From the NCBI RefSeq assembly GCF_947179515.1, contig NC_067474.1, forward strand, positions 95,793,324 through 95,857,323: 64,000 nt of DNA, read 5' to 3'. Below, piece by piece: positions 11,330-25,689 of this stretch. This DNA is from Apodemus sylvaticus. Taxonomy: Eukaryota > Chordata > Mammalia > Rodentia > Muridae. Position 1 is the first letter of the stretch. Each line of letters opens with the position of its first letter. The position numbers and the translations under genes are program-made. The notes below the pieces were generated by a model. It was not told the origin of the DNA and did not search any database. It worked only from the letters and a program-made list of their open reading frames with translations.

Positions 11330-11464
11330 TTCTGACTGTGGTGGAACAAGCCTTTAATGCCCTACCTCACCTCAGGTGGCAAAAGCAGGTAGAACTCTGA
11401 TTTCAAGGACAGCCTGGTCTACAAAATGAGACGTTGTTTAAAAAAGACGGAAAAAAAAAAAAAA
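11330..11464 (+). mobile_element. B1 SINE, diverged
   Basis: 'actgtggtggaacaagcctt', 'ggacagcctggtctacaaaa' and a terminal A-run follow the B1 order. It carries a short insertion ('ccctacctcacctcag') in the first half. Confidence 0.8.
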
Positions 11465-11494
11465 GGAAAGAACCACCATCAGGAAAAATACTAT

Positions 11495-11917
11495 CAGTCA
11501 TGGGTCAAGATGCCAAGTGAGCTTGCTAATTTTTTTTGTCAACCTGCCACAAGCTAGAGTCATTTGAAAAAAAGGGACTCCCAATTGAGAATGTGCCTCT
11601 ATCAGACTGGCCTCTAGGCAAGTCTTGCCTGGCATTTTCTTAATTAATGATTGAGGTGGGAGGGCACAGCTCACTGTGGATGGTGCCATCCCTGGGCTGG
11701 CTCTCCTGGGTTGTATAAGAAACCAGGCTGAGCAAGTCAGGGGGATGGAGCCAGTAGGTAGCATTCTTCCAGGGTTCATGGATTCCTGACTTGGGATTCT
11801 GCCCTGACATCCTTGGATAGTGAACTACAAACTATAAGATGAAATAAACCATTTTCTCCCCAGATTACTTCTGGTCAGGGTGCTTTATTAGTGATAGAAA
11901 CCCCAAGACACCAAGTA
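11495..11917 (+). mobile_element. Rodent medium-reiteration repeat, copy 1
   Basis: The ordered phrases 'tgtcaacctgccacaagcta', 'ggcattttcttaattaatga', 'ggtgccatccctgggctgg', 'ttgtataagaaaccaggctg' and 'aaataaaccattttctcccc' belong to a very common rodent interspersed repeat. I cannot name the family securely. Other copies are at 12472-12800 (-), 12995-13290 (-), 48126-48505 (-) and 54205-54595 (+). Confidence 0.75.
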
Positions 11918-11982
11918 AATTCAGCTACCAAAAATTATCAACTTTGAGTCAACTACACACCTACAACAACACTGGGATTTTT

Positions 11983-12130
11983 TGTTTGTTTGTTTGTTTG
12001 TTTTCTTTGAGTCAGGGTTTCTCTGTGTAGCCCTGGCTGCCCTGGAACTCACTCTGTAGACCAGGCTCAGAAATCTACCTGCCTCTGCCTCCCAAGTGTT
12101 CGGATTACAGGCGTGTGCCACCACGCCTGG
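11983..12130 (-). mobile_element. B1 SINE, antisense, with target-site duplication
   Basis: Full-length B1 in reverse with a (GTTT)n-modified tail at 11983-12004. Direct repeats CAACACTGGGATTTTT flank it at 11967-11982 and 12131-12146. Confidence 0.92.
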
Positions 12131-12471
12131 CAACACTGGGATTTTTAACTCTGGAAAATGCCATTTTCTGAGACCTTTGCAGCCAACCAACCTTTCCCAG
12201 TCAGCTCCTCAAGCAAATATATGAAAAGCTACAAATTTCTCTATCCTGTGAACCCTAAGAAAATTGGGAATCTTTCCCCCAGAGACCAAAGCAGCTAGAT
12301 GCAGCAGTCCTATGCTGGCAAAAGTCCAGACAAAGCTAATGGCATCATCAAGGAAGTGGCTGAACAGAGCCAACCTGCTTATTCCGTGGACTGTGGTGTG
12401 GCCATAGGCAGAAAAAAGCTGCATCTCTATATATTCACACACGTATATAGAAAGAAAGCTTCCTTAGGCTC

Positions 12472-12800
12472 TGTATTAGTTCGCCGTCTATTGCTATGAT
12501 GAGCACCACGACCAAAGGCAACTTGGAGAGGAAAGGGTTAATCTAGCTTACATTTCTCAATCACACTATCATCAGAGGAAGCCAAGGAACTGAAGCCCAG
12601 GAGTGTTTCTTACTAGCTGGCTGCCCCCAGTTGGTCCCGTTTACTCTCATATACTACCCAGGATCACACTGCTCGACCTCCCACAGGGACGGAGACTGGG
12701 TCAGTGGCTCATTCTCCAATTATACCATAGTAGGTCCTTAGATGGGCAATAAGGTCCAATCTAAATCCTGATATGCACCTGCCAGGAAAACGAGAAAACT
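12472..12800 (-). mobile_element. Rodent medium-reiteration repeat, copy 2
   Basis: Plus-strand 'ctattgctatgatgagcacc', 'accaaaggcaacttgg' and 'aggaaagggttaatctagc' are the antisense start of the same repeat as copy 1. Internal parts are diverged. Confidence 0.65.
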
Positions 12801-12994
12801 GATCTCATTCCTGAAGCTCCCTTGCCAGTGTCGTGCAAGGATCAGATCAGAGCTCTGAAAGTCTGGATTCTAAACTGGACTCAGCTTCCTCTTTTGAAAA
12901 TGGGATCACCCACTCTGTTTTCCCATGAGACCAAATGACAGTTGGCATGAAAGAACGTTGGTCATAACCCCACGTGAATATAAGTTATCAATTA

Positions 12995-13290
12995 CCGTAG
13001 TTTGCTTTCTACTCCTATGATTAGCACCATGGCATGACCAAAAGCAACTTGGGAAGGAAAAGGTTTATTTCAATTATAGTTTACATCCATCAAGAATGGA
13101 GGATAGGGCAATAATCTAGAGGCAGAGCTGCCTGCCCATGGGTGGCCCCACCCACAGTGAGCTGGGCTCTTTCACATCCATCATTATCAAGAAAGTGCTC
13201 GCACAGTCTTGCCAATCTGATGGTGGCACTTTTCCCTATTTCCCAGATGATCCCAGCTTGTATTAAGTTGTTAAAAATAAAAACTGTAAT
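12995..13290 (-). mobile_element. Rodent medium-reiteration repeat, copy 3
   Basis: 'gtagtttgctttctactcct', 'gcatgaccaaaagcaacttg' and 'gtggccccacccacagtgag' mark another antisense copy about 200 bases from copy 2. It has its own start and is probably a separate insertion. Confidence 0.65.
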
Positions 13291-14884
13291 GAACATCTCA
13301 ACACAATATGTATGAGCAGAATGAGAAAGTTTTCATTCTCGGGAAAGCAGAGTGGGAAGAGTAAGATCAACAAAAGTCAGGGTACATTTCTGGGCTTCCC
13401 TTACAGTCTTAAAGTAGAATGCAGAATAAGACACTGAAGTACAGCATTTCAAAATCAACCAGAGGCTATGCAATTGGAAGCATAGAAAGAGCCTAAAAGT
13501 AACACTTTACAAATTCAGTCAAAAAGAAAGTGCATCCTTCCCTCAGCAGAGCCTGAGTTGGCTGCAGAGTCAGGAGCTATTGAAGCTTATGGATGCTTCT
13601 GTGTTTTATTTATATTTTAATTAGCTTCTGTATGAAAAACACTCTATATTTGGTTTGGTTTTTCTTCCACTTCAAGACATGGCAAAGCAGAGGAGGGAAA
13701 AGACAGAAGCAGGTCAAAAAAGAAAAACAGAAAATAGCAAGGACTCTCAAAGAGTAAGATTTCATGTATGATGAAGGGTCTTTCGTCTTCCCAGACAAGA
13801 TGGCGGTGATTGTCTTCTCCCTGATGCAGTGCAGTGTCTGATGGCAGACAGAATTACTTACCAACACTGATGAGAAGCCTAACACCTCTCCCGAATTTAG
13901 TTTTCTTGCTCTCAACATAGGACCAAGTCAGCTCCTCAGAATTCACCTGCCAGTGGCTTCCTTAGGTCACTATTATGGGTCCCCATGGATCAGAGAGTTA
14001 CTGGGGTCCCTGGAGGGTTGAAATAGAAAGAGCACTGGGCAAGATTCCTCATGGGAGCTTGGAGCATGGCTCTGAGCCACGTCAGTCTTAACTCTGTTTT
14101 TTCAATAGAAGCAAATCCTGTCAGCTTGTTTTCAAGGTTCAGCTGTTACACAGTCTTTCAAAGTCCTCCTGTCTCGCCTGCAAGCCAGCTCTGCTTTCCC
14201 TGACCATTTCCACCACCGCTTGTCCTTCATGTGAAAAATCACATATTCTAAATATTCCCATACAAGCTGATTCCAATGTGTGAAAATGTTCTGCAAGTGT
14301 AAAATCACCCCGTGTTGGACTCTTTCTCATAAAAATCCTCAAGGGTTTCTTTCTCTAAACTTTCTTTCTTGGAAGTTGTCCTGAACAGAAGGAAGTAACT
14401 TAGCATCATTTCATTGATAGGGAAGATCTATGCGCTTGTATTTCCTTCCTAATTGTGTGTGGCTGAGCCCCAAGAGCTGGTGTTCTCTGTGTTGATGTAA
14501 ACTCTTCTGGATTACTTTGGCACATCAAGAACAGCAGTGGATCCCTGAGCCCTGCAGCCTCTCATTGAGATGGAAATTCCCAGTGGCCAGTACCAATGAT
14601 GCTCCCTGAGCAGAGCAGCAAGCACTGTAACTCCCCTCCGATCTTACAGTGGTGGTTACCTAAAGCATGGCACCCAACAGACCTCTGCCTGGCTGCAGCA
14701 CAGACATCAAGCCATCACATGGCCTGGCTAATTTGGTTTACATCTGCAGAATTCGTATTTAGTCTACTATTCTCAGCAGCATGCTACACAGTTATTACCT
14801 CCTGATCGAAGATGATAAGTAGTTCTTTTTATCCTCCATGTGGGTGAGGCTGCCTGGCTCACAAGTTTATCGATGCTGAATCAA
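13291..14884. other. Unassigned intronic sequence
   Basis: No gene or repeat recognised with confidence. Open frames here lack supporting splice sites or composition. Confidence 0.45.
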
Positions 14885-15135
14885 TCATCTATCCATATCT
14901 ATCATCTACCTATGTCTCTTATCTACTTACTTGCTTACTTTGATTTAGAGTCTCATGATGCTGCATAGCCTGTCTTCAAACACACAGTGAGCATCTGCCT
15001 CAGCTTCCTAATTACTGAGATTAGGACCATGAGCCACCATGGGCCACCAGGTAATACCAGACACCACTATGGGCCACCATGGGCCACCTTATACCACAAT
15101 ACACCACCACACACCACCATGGGCCGCCATACCTG
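14885..15135 (-). mobile_element. Old B1, antisense, with expanded GCCACC end
   Basis: 14885-14940 is an imperfect ATCT/ACTT tract. It leads into reverse-complement B1 ('gagtctcatgatgctgcata', 'tgcctcagcttcctaattac'). The B1 start, normally one 'gccaccacgcc', is amplified into several CCACC(A/T)TGGG units at about 15034-15132. Confidence 0.6.
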
Positions 15136-17218
15136 GCTCTGACTTACAGCTGTCATAACATGTGCCCTAAGAGCCACTACAGAAGAAAATAAACCAATTA
15201 AAAAATAGAATTTTGTGTTAAAAAAAAAAAATAGCCAGCTCATAATCAGCCCGTCCCACCCATGGAAACATCCAGAGAGTCTTAGATCCTTGGTAAGAAC
15301 AGGGAAGGAAGTCAACACAACCTTTCTACTCTTTTCCCCATTAAAGCCTTCCAAGTTCCAATTAGAGTGAACTTCAGCACTGCCTTGGGATTTTTATGGT
15401 GTTTTGGTTTTTTTTTTAATAAGCAGAGTTTTTTCTTGTGAATATTTTTCAAAAACAATTTATATAGATTAAAAACTTAAAAGTTGTATAAACCTAAGGC
15501 TGGCTATAATTGTCCATGGGACAACTGAATTGAATTCAAATCACAGGTGGTGTGAACTGGCCACCCGGGGCATTGAAATGTAAATGGGGAAGAGTCCTGG
15601 GAAGAGCTGGCCATCTGGTCATCGGGTGGCAGCTGAGGAAATGAAAGCTTAGCAGACCTTTGCCAAGGGCTTTGGATCCACTGCCCCTTTTCCCGGAGGT
15701 AAGGAAGGCTAATTGCCTCTTGTTACACGCCTCCCTCCGGGAGTGGGCATTCTAAATCTCCACAGGTCTAAAGGTCACAGCAGCAGTATGAGAGAACTGC
15801 CCAACTCAGGGCTCTCCCTTCCTTCATCCTGAGGACCTCAGTCCTTCCTGCCCACCCAGCCTTGAGCCATGTTGGAAACAGACAACTGGAAACAGGGTCC
15901 TCAAGCTCCTGCGCAGCCCCAACTGCTCCCGAGGTCCCAGGGGTGGGAAAGACGTACATCTCACCAGACACGGGATTTGCAAAGTGATTTTTTTTTTTAG
16001 AGAGACTAGAATAATGGGGAAAGAAAAAGCCTGAGAATTCCAAAGTTTTCTTTAAAGATATTTTTAGAATGCCAGTGCACATATTTGTGAGTTTTTTACT
16101 AATAACAGTTTTTGCTAAGATCTTTAAATTATATACTCTGTATTTTTAATTAATTTGCTTAAAATTTTCATAGAGGAAGCAATGTTATAGAATGAACCAA
16201 ACCATCCTTTAATCTTTTCAGAGGCTGCAGTTGTGAAGGGGCTCACTGGCTTCGAGGCCTTCAAGCTGACTGAGCTGTATTGCTTATGCACATTTAGTCA
16301 CTGATTCCCCCTAACACGCCTACAAAATAGTCCCTATTATTATCCTGATTTTATAAACTATGACTTCTAAGAGTGACCTAATAATCATAATAAAGCTAAC
16401 ACTTATTAATCAGTTAAAAATAATAATACCACTTGCTAAGCATATGCGTTAAGACAGGAGTTGTCCAGACGGCTCTCCATTGCCTTGCTTTCTCTCTACA
16501 GCTGTTTCAGGAAGTCGATGGTGATTTTTGTGCGTACTGGGAAAATTCAGAGTAGGTCACGATCCAGGGTCTTCAGCCTGACCTTGTACTTGTTACTGAA
16601 GCCAGTTTTGCCCACAACAGAACTCAGGCACTTAGCTGCTGGGTTCCACTGATTCATATTGAAAGAAATCTTTTTACTCTCCCCAGTTTGCTTCACGAGC
16701 CCTTGGGGTCTTTTATCTCCAATATTTAAACCTTTAATGATCTCCTTTATGGTTCCAAACAGCAATGGACAACTGTGCTCAGCCAGATTCACCACCGGAG
16801 GCAGCAGTGGGAAAAGGAACTAACTTATTTAAGAGCATTAATTAACAAAGGTGCCCCATCCCCCAACCCCCCACCCCTGTCTTAGTGTCTGACCCCTTAT
16901 GCTGTGAGCAAAGTTTAAAGGCCTCAGAGCCAATGAACCTCTTCATAATTGCAGCCTCTTAAATGAATAAAATATAGGTTGGTTCGTCTTCTAACACTGC
17001 TTCCTCTGTGAAATACTTTAAGTAAATTAAGAACACAGAATATGTAATTTGAGGATCTTAGAAACCAAATAGCCCAGATAGTTACTTTATGTATCCATTT
17101 ATTTGCTTTCTCTGAAAATAGTGGGGTTTTTTGTTTTAAATATAAAATAAATATATGCTCGTTTAGTAAAGATATAAGGAACCTATAGAAAAGACCCGTG
17201 GAAAATAATCAAGTTTCT
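15136..17218. other. Mostly unassigned, possible MIR relic
   Basis: No gene supported. 'tagtccctattattatcctg' with 'attttataaactatgactt' near 16327-16371 resembles the MIR core but is weak. A-rich runs occur at 15219-15231 and T-rich runs at 15409-15417 and 15988-15998. Confidence 0.4.
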
Positions 17219-17438
17219 TTGGTGGTGATGGTGGTGGTGGTTGTGGTGGTGGTAGTGGTAGTGGTTCTGGTGCTGGTGGTGGTGGTGGTGGTGGTAGTGG
17301 TTGTGGTGGTGGTGGTGGTTGGTGGTGGTAGTGGTGGTGGTGGTGGTGGTGGTGGTGGTGGTGGTGGTGGTAGTGGTTGTGGTGGTGGTGGTGGTGGTGG
17401 TAGTAGTTGTGGTGCTGGTGGTGGTGGTGGTGGTGGTG
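17219..17438 (+). repeat. (GGT)n trinucleotide repeat
   Basis: About 220 bases of GGT repeats with sparse A, T and C interruptions, continuing into TG/TATG repeats to about 17480. It produces artefact open frames of poly-Val/Gly or poly-Thr/Pro. Confidence 0.95.
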
Positions 17439-17499
17439 TGTGTATGCATGTGAGAGAGAATATGTATGTATGTGTACACACTATTTTATCATTAACTAG

Positions 17500-17880
17500 A
17501 ACTGAAAGAGTTAACTCAGGAACTTTAGAAAGGTCAGAGGCTAAGTTACATTCCTCAGACCACAAAAGGGAGAAGACTGACCTAAGGGTGAGGATGCATT
17601 CTGAAGGACTGACCATTGGCCACCTACCTCATCCCCTATCAACCAATTAATTTAAAGGTAACACTGTTCTGCCAATCACATTGTGCCTAATGGCGGCTGC
17701 CTGAGAACTGTATAAAAGTCCTTTGTAACCTGGAGTGGAGGTCGCTCTCTCTTCATATGCAGAGGGGCCCTCGCATGCTAGTTTTTTTTTTTTAATAAAA
17801 ATTCCTCATGCATTTTGCTTCGATTTCCATCTCCACGAGGTCCAGTAAGATAAGACTCGTGGAGTTTTATAGAACCACAC
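17500..17880 (+). mobile_element. LTR-like retroviral promoter cassette
   Basis: Ordered elements resemble a U3-R-U5 unit: two CCAAT-type motifs (about 17643 and 17671), TATAAAAG at 17711-17718 and AATAAA at 17794-17799, 83 bases downstream, as in a short R region. A pyrimidine-rich U5-like stretch follows. Exact ends, inverted TG...CA termini and direct repeats were not resolved. No adjacent gag-pol was found, so if real it is solo or a fragment. Confidence 0.5.
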
Positions 17881-18716
17881 TCCGAAGAGATGTCTTTCAT
17901 CAGCATGGCATTCTATCACAAGCATTTTCCTTAATATTAAACATCCCTTGCTGTCTCAACCTGTGCACTATGTGCCCTACAAGGATACCTGGGAGTTTCT
18001 CTATTCACCTCTCTGCAGCACTCACATACTATGTGTATAGCCACACTATGCATACAGACACTTAGAAACAAAGCACTGGCTCCTGGCTTGGGTCCTCATA
18101 ACCAAGACAAAAACATGTCATCTCTGCCTTTGCTTTGGCTTGACACTGAGTACATACTCACTCTAGGAATCTCTATCTAGAACCTGGTGATAACCTAATC
18201 AATCCCTTCAAGGTTGAAGGCACAGAGATACAATTCTCTTAACACTGCAGTCAGAACAAAATTGGAAGGCCAGGCTAGCCACCCCTTCACGGTGATTATC
18301 CGAGATAGCTGAGCTTCAACCTGGAATAGAAGCAGGCATTCATAAGAGTAATTGCATCGCACATGTTGCAGAACCAGATGCAAGACAATAATCAAGATGA
18401 CTACATCTTGTCCAGGACTGCCAGATTATTCATAACCTCTTGACCTTTGCCCCCAGCTATTCTTCTGTTTAAATCTAAAGGTCAGATTAACCCCCCATAC
18501 ACAAACTCAGGGTTGCTAACTCCTTTATCTGTCCCAGGTTCCAATGTATTGATTAAATCTCCTTCCCCTGCTTTCTACTGTTCCTCATTCCTTCAGTTGG
18601 TATATAGTAGGATAGGTGACCATTTCTGGACTAGCTGGGTCCCTGAGCCAGGCTTCTGCCTAAAACTCTGGCTGTATTGCTAGTTACTCTAAAAATAGAT
18701 AATAAATTCCCTTAAA
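17881..18716. other. Probable further repeat, unassigned
   Basis: No gene. Wording around 18440-18610 looks like a rodent LTR-class repeat, but I cannot name it or set its ends. Confidence 0.3.
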
Positions 18717-20163
18717 CTGGTGGAAGTACAAACTTGTACAAGTACTGTGGAAATCAATATGGTAGTTTCTCAGAAAATTGGGAATAGTTCTATCTCACAA
18801 CCCAGCTATACTACTCCTGGGCAAATACCCAAAAGATGTTCTACCATACCATAAGCATGCTTGCTTCACTATGTTCATAGCAGCTTTATTCGTAATAGCC
18901 AGAACCTGGAAACAACCCAGATGCCCTCACCCAAAAAATGGACAAAGAAACTGTAGTAAATATGCAAGCAAAGAGATGGAACTAGAAAATATCATCCTGA
19001 ATGAGGTAACCCAGACCCAAAAGAATATGCACGATATATACTAACGTATACGTGGATATTAGCCATAAAGTACAAGAAATACACGCTATGATCCACAGAC
19101 CCAAAGAAACTATTTGGGTTCCTCAGAAGGGAATTAAATTGGAAGCAAATGGAGGGAGGAAACTGGGTGGGAAAGGGAATGGGGAGGGGAGGGAGGAAGG
19201 GGATCAGGTGTAGGGGGAGGTGGTGAGGGAGGACCTGAGAGTGAATAGAAGGGGGGGCAGGGTGCATCTCTAGGACATGTCAAAGACCTGGAATGGAGGA
19301 GGCCCCAGGGAGTTCAAGGGTGACCCCAGAGCTGAGACTTCTAGCAGTAGGGAATATGGATCCTGAAGTGCCCAACTCCTGTAGCCAAGGAGGACTCCCA
19401 GTGGAGAGACATGAACTCACCCACAAAACCTTCAAACCAAAATTTGTCTTATCTACAAGAAATACAGGGACAAAGACAGAGCAGCAACTGAGGAAATAGC
19501 TAACCACTTGCTGGCCCAACTTGAGACCCATCCCATGGGCAAGAACCAATCTCTGACATTATTAATGATACTCTGCCATGCTTGCAGACCAGCGCCTACT
19601 AGCATAACTGTCCTCTGAGAGGCTATACCCATTAACTGACAAAAACAGATGCAGAGACCCACAGCCAAACATTAGTCTGAGCCCGGGGAGTCTTATAGAA
19701 GGGTTGGGGGGAAGAATTGAAGAACCCAGAAGGAATAGGGACTTCACAAGAAGACCAACAGAGTCAACTAAGCTGGGTCCTTGGGGGCTCCCAGAGACTG
19801 AACCACCAGGAAAAGACTAGCACAGACTAGACCTAGGAACCCCCACACATATGTAGCAGATGTGCAGCTTGGTCTTCATGTGGATGCCCCAACAACTGGA
19901 GCAGGGCCTACCCTGACTCTGTTACCTTCCTGTGAATCTTGTTCCTCTAACTGGGCTGTCTTGTCTAACCTTAATGGAAGAAGATGCACCTAATCCTGCA
20001 GTTATCTGAGGTACCAGGGTGGGTTAGTACCGATGTGGGACCTCCCCCTTCTTAGAGGTGAATGGGGAATGGTGGAGAGGCCATGGGTGGAGGGCCCTGA
20101 GAGGAAGAGGCTGCTATCGGGATATACGGGTAAATAATTAATCAATCAATTAATTAATTGGGG
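18717..20163 (+). mobile_element. Old L1, ORF2 tail plus long 3' UTR
   Basis: 18717-19060 reads as the diverged ORF2 C-terminal region ('ctatactactcctgggcaaa', 'atgttcatagcagctttatt', 'aatgaggtaacccagaccc'). A G-rich tract at about 19140-19260 follows, then a 3' UTR with 'accaacagagtcaactaagc' and 'gtagcagatgtgcagcttgg'. It ends in a TAAT-rich tail at about 20140-20162. The last 560 bases are homologous to 48863-49456. Confidence 0.75.
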
Positions 20164-22388
<2,225 letters not shown>

Positions 22389-22985
22389 AAGAAACTTGCT
22401 CATAAATGGCAGAAACAATGGTGTGGTTTGATCCATGGTCATATGACAGAATGACAGAGGTTGACTAGATTTGGGGTCTGCTCTACAGCAAGGAACTCAT
22501 ATGCCCTGTAAACCCAACCAATAGACTACAGCCAGAGCAGCCACCAGCCCTACTGGAAAAATCACAGTTCTTTTACTAATGGGCATGTTAAGGCTGCCAA
22601 GTTGTCTTCTAAACGGCTGTTTGTGGTGCTGCTGTCTGTCAGCTTTGTGCAGAACAGTTTCTTCTTGTAACAGTCAGAGGTAACTATAGAACTCATAACT
22701 GATCACAGTAATGGAATAAAAGTTGTCAGACGTAAGTGAGACATTTGTATCACTTCTGCCAAGGCAAACAAGGAGGACAAGACAGGGTAATGGGGGATGA
22801 ACATGTTTGAAATAATTATGTGCATATATATACATATATATGTATATGTATGTGTGTGTCATAAGGAAATCTATTAACATGGTAATTAACATATACTAAT
22901 AAAAAGTTTCAAAAATAGAATTCTGGGACTGTAAGAAACTTCTCTAAATTTTACACATCATCATCATAATATGTAAATAATAAAT
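22389..22985. other. Unassigned sequence with (TA)/(TG) microsatellite
   Basis: No gene. A TA/TATG repeat lies at about 22818-22860. 'gctgccaagttgtcttctaa' near 22595 hints at an antisense L1M scrap. Confidence 0.4.
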
Positions 22986-22987
22986 AA

Positions 22988-23420
22988 GCATGTATTGCTC
23001 ACCTGTACCTGGTACTGTTTAAGCACATTTAATCTTTTTTTAATAATTTTTTTTTTATTTACTATATCTAAGTATACGGTAGCTGTCTTCAGACACAAGA
23101 AGAGGGTGTCAGATCTCTTTATGGATGGTTGTGAGCCACCCTGTGGTTGCTGGGATTTGAACTCAGGACCTTCAGAAGAGCAGTCGGTGCTCTTATCCGC
23201 TGAGCCATCTCTCCAGCCCCCACAGTTAATCTTTATAACAATATACAGATAGAGTCTATGATTAGTCCCATTTTACAGTTAAGGGAACAGAGAAGCAATT
23301 TGTTAAGCTGAGTGCTAATAGTGTAGCTGGGATTCCAATCCCAGCTGAAAGGCTTACAACCCAGAAGCCTGAAAACCTAGCACTTTGCACACTGTGATCC
23401 GCATGAGAAAGTGGGGCCTG
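22988..23420 (+). mobile_element. MIR SINE split by a B2
   Basis: The left part ('cacctgtacctggtactgtt') and right part ('cccattttacagttaaggga', 'agtgtagctgggattccaat') together follow MIR. A B2 at 23038-23220 divides them. The right part closely resembles the antisense MIR at 55545-55690. Confidence 0.75.
23038..23220 (-). mobile_element. B2 SINE, antisense, nested in MIR
   Basis: Reverse-complement B2 starting from a T-rich tail and ending 'gagccatctctccagcccc'. Direct repeats CACATTTAATCTTT (23024-23037) and CACAGTTAATCTTT (23221-23234) differ at one base. Confidence 0.93.
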
Positions 23421-23460
23421 AGGAGGCTCAGGCGTTCTCAAGAACAAGAAGCAGGTCCAC

Positions 23461-25177
23461 CATGATCGTCTACCTAAGTGACCCAAAGAACTCCACTAGA
23501 GAGCTCCTACAGCTGATAAACAACTTCAGCAAAGTGGCAGGTTATAAAATCAACTCAAGCAAATCAGTGGCCTTCCTATACTGAAAGGATAAGCAGGCTG
23601 AGAAAGAAATTAGGGAAATGACCCCCTTCACAATAGCCTCAAACAGTATAAAGTATCTTGGGGTGACTCTTACCAAACATGTGAAAGATCTGTATGACAA
23701 GAACTTCAAGACTCTGAAGAAGGAAATGGAAGAAGACCTCAAAAAATGGGAAAACCTCCCATGCTCATGGATCGGTAGAATCAATATAGTTAAAATGGCC
23801 ATTTTGCCTAAAGCACTATACAGATTCAATGCAATACCCATCAAAATCCCAACTCAATTCTTCACAGAGTTAGAAAGAACAATTATCAAATTCATCTGGA
23901 ACAACAAAAAACCCAGGATAGCTAAAACTATTCTCAGCAACAAAAGAAAATCTGGGGGAATCAGTATCCCTGACCTCAAGCAATACTACAGAGCAATAGT
24001 GTTAAAAACTGCATGGTATTGGTACAGTGACAGACAGGAGGATCAATGGAACAGGATTGAAGATCCAGAAATGAACCCATACACCTATGGCCACTTGATC
24101 CTCGACAAAGAGGCTGAAAACATCCAATGGAAAAAAGATAGCCTTTTCAACAAATGGTGCTGGTTCAACTGGAGGTCAGCATGCAGAAGAATGCGAATTG
24201 ATCCATCCTTGTCTCCTTGTACTAAGCTCAAATCCAAATGGATCAAGGACCTCCACATAAAGCCAGACACTCTGAAGCTAATAGAAACGAAACTGGGGAA
24301 GACCCTTGAGGACATCGGTACAGGGAGAAAGTTTCTGAACAGAACACCAATAGCATATGCTCTAAGAGCAAGAATTGACAAATGGGACCTCATAAAATTA
24401 CAAAGTTTCTGTAAGGCAAAGGACACCATCAAGAGGACAAATCGGCAACCAACAGATTGGGAAAAGATCTTCACCAATCCTACATCAGATAGAGGGCTAA
24501 TATCCAATATATATAAAGAACTCAAGAAGTTAGACTCCAGAAAACCAAACAACCCTATTAAAAAATGGGGTGCAGAGTTAAACAAAGAATTCTCACCTGA
24601 AGAACTTCGGATGGCGGAGAAGCATCTTAAAAAATGCTCAACTTCATTAGTCATTAGGGAAATGCAAATCAAAACAACCCTAAGATTTCATCTTACACCA
24701 GTCAGAATGGCTAAGATTAAAAATTCAGGAGACAGCAGGTGTTGGAGAGGGTGTGGAGAAAGAGGAACACTCCTCCACTGCTGGTGGGGTTGCAAATTGG
24801 TACAACCACTCTGGAAATCAGTCTGGCGGTTCCTCCGAAAACTGGGCACCTCACTTCCAGAAGATCCTGCTATACCACTCCTGGGCATATACCCAGAAGA
24901 CTCCCCACCATGTAATAAGGATACATGTTCTACTATGTTCATAGCAGCCCTATTTATAATTGCCAGATGCTGGAAAGAACCCAGGTATCCCTCAACAGAA
25001 GAATGGATGCAAAAAATGTGGTATATCTACACAATGGAGTACTATTCAGCCATTAGAAACAATGAATTCATGAAATTCTTAGGCAAATGGATGGAGCTAG
25101 AGAATATCATACTAAGTGAGGTAACCCAGACTCAAAAGGTGAATCATGGTATGCACTCACTAATAAGTGGATATTAA
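23461..25177 (+). pseudogene. L1 ORF2 C-terminal fragment (copy A)
   Basis: Encodes the end of the reverse-transcriptase palm/thumb and the C-terminal domain. The frame starts at [11 protein letters not shown], lacking the endonuclease and most RT motifs. A TGA at 23582-23584 replaces a serine codon present in copy B. After it the frame is open for over 500 codons to SLISGY and the stop at 25175-25177. The Cys-rich motif [18 protein letters not shown] (CX3CX7HX4C) is intact. It cannot encode a working ORF2 protein. Confidence 0.93.
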
Positions 25178-25440
25178 CCTAGAAAACTGGAATACCCAAA
25201 ACATAATCCACACATCAAATGAGGTACAAGAAGAAAGGAGGAGTGGCCCCTGGTTCTGGAAAGACTCAGTGAAACAGTATTCAGCAAAACCAGAACGGGG
25301 AAGTGGGAAGGGGTGGATGGGAGGACAGGGGAAGAGAAGGGGGCTTACGGGACTTTCGGGGAGTGGGGGGGCTAGAAAAGGGGAAATCATTTGAAATGTA
25401 AATAAATTATATTGAATAAAAAAAAAAAAGAAAAAAAAAA
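23461..25440 (+). mobile_element. L1 copy A, 5'-truncated, with target-site duplication
   Basis: This copy begins just after the reverse-transcriptase FADD motif and runs through the ORF2 C-terminus, a G-rich 3' UTR and an A-rich tail. Direct repeats AAGAAGCAGGTCCAC flank it (23446-23460 and about 25439-25453). It is highly similar to copies B and C, indicating a fairly recent family. Confidence 0.95.
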
Positions 25441-25625
25441 GAAGCAGGTCCACTGTTTGATTCACCAGTGCAATAAAATGTGGAAGCACCCTGCATGGCG
25501 TGGGGGGGGGGGGGGGAGAGATCAAAGGAGCCACAGTTCTTAAACTGGCAAACTCAATAGAACTTGAACGAGATGCTCTTCTCTGCTAGAAGCTTCAGGT
25601 TTTGAAGAAGTCTTCAACTATAATG
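25441..25625 (+). other. Host sequence with poly-G run
   Basis: Continues the host sequence after the L1 A duplication. A run of about 16 G lies near 25501-25516. Confidence 0.6.
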
Positions 25626-25676
<51 letters not shown>

Positions 25677-25679
25677 TTA
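25626..25679 (+). repeat. (TTTA)n microsatellite
   Basis: About 13 tandem TTTA units, directly before an old antisense B1, probably grown from that element's tail. Confidence 0.93.
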
Positions 25680-25689
25680 TTTCCCCTCT

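Noticed and set aside
17183..17650. Gly/Val-rich and Thr/His-rich open frames
   Set aside because: They are translations of (GGT)n and its complement.
24085..24672. Minus-strand open frames opposite L1 ORF2 (also near 28829-29386 and 35705-36040)
   Set aside because: Antisense shadows of the L1 ORFs; their peptides match no known product and recur wherever the L1 recurs.
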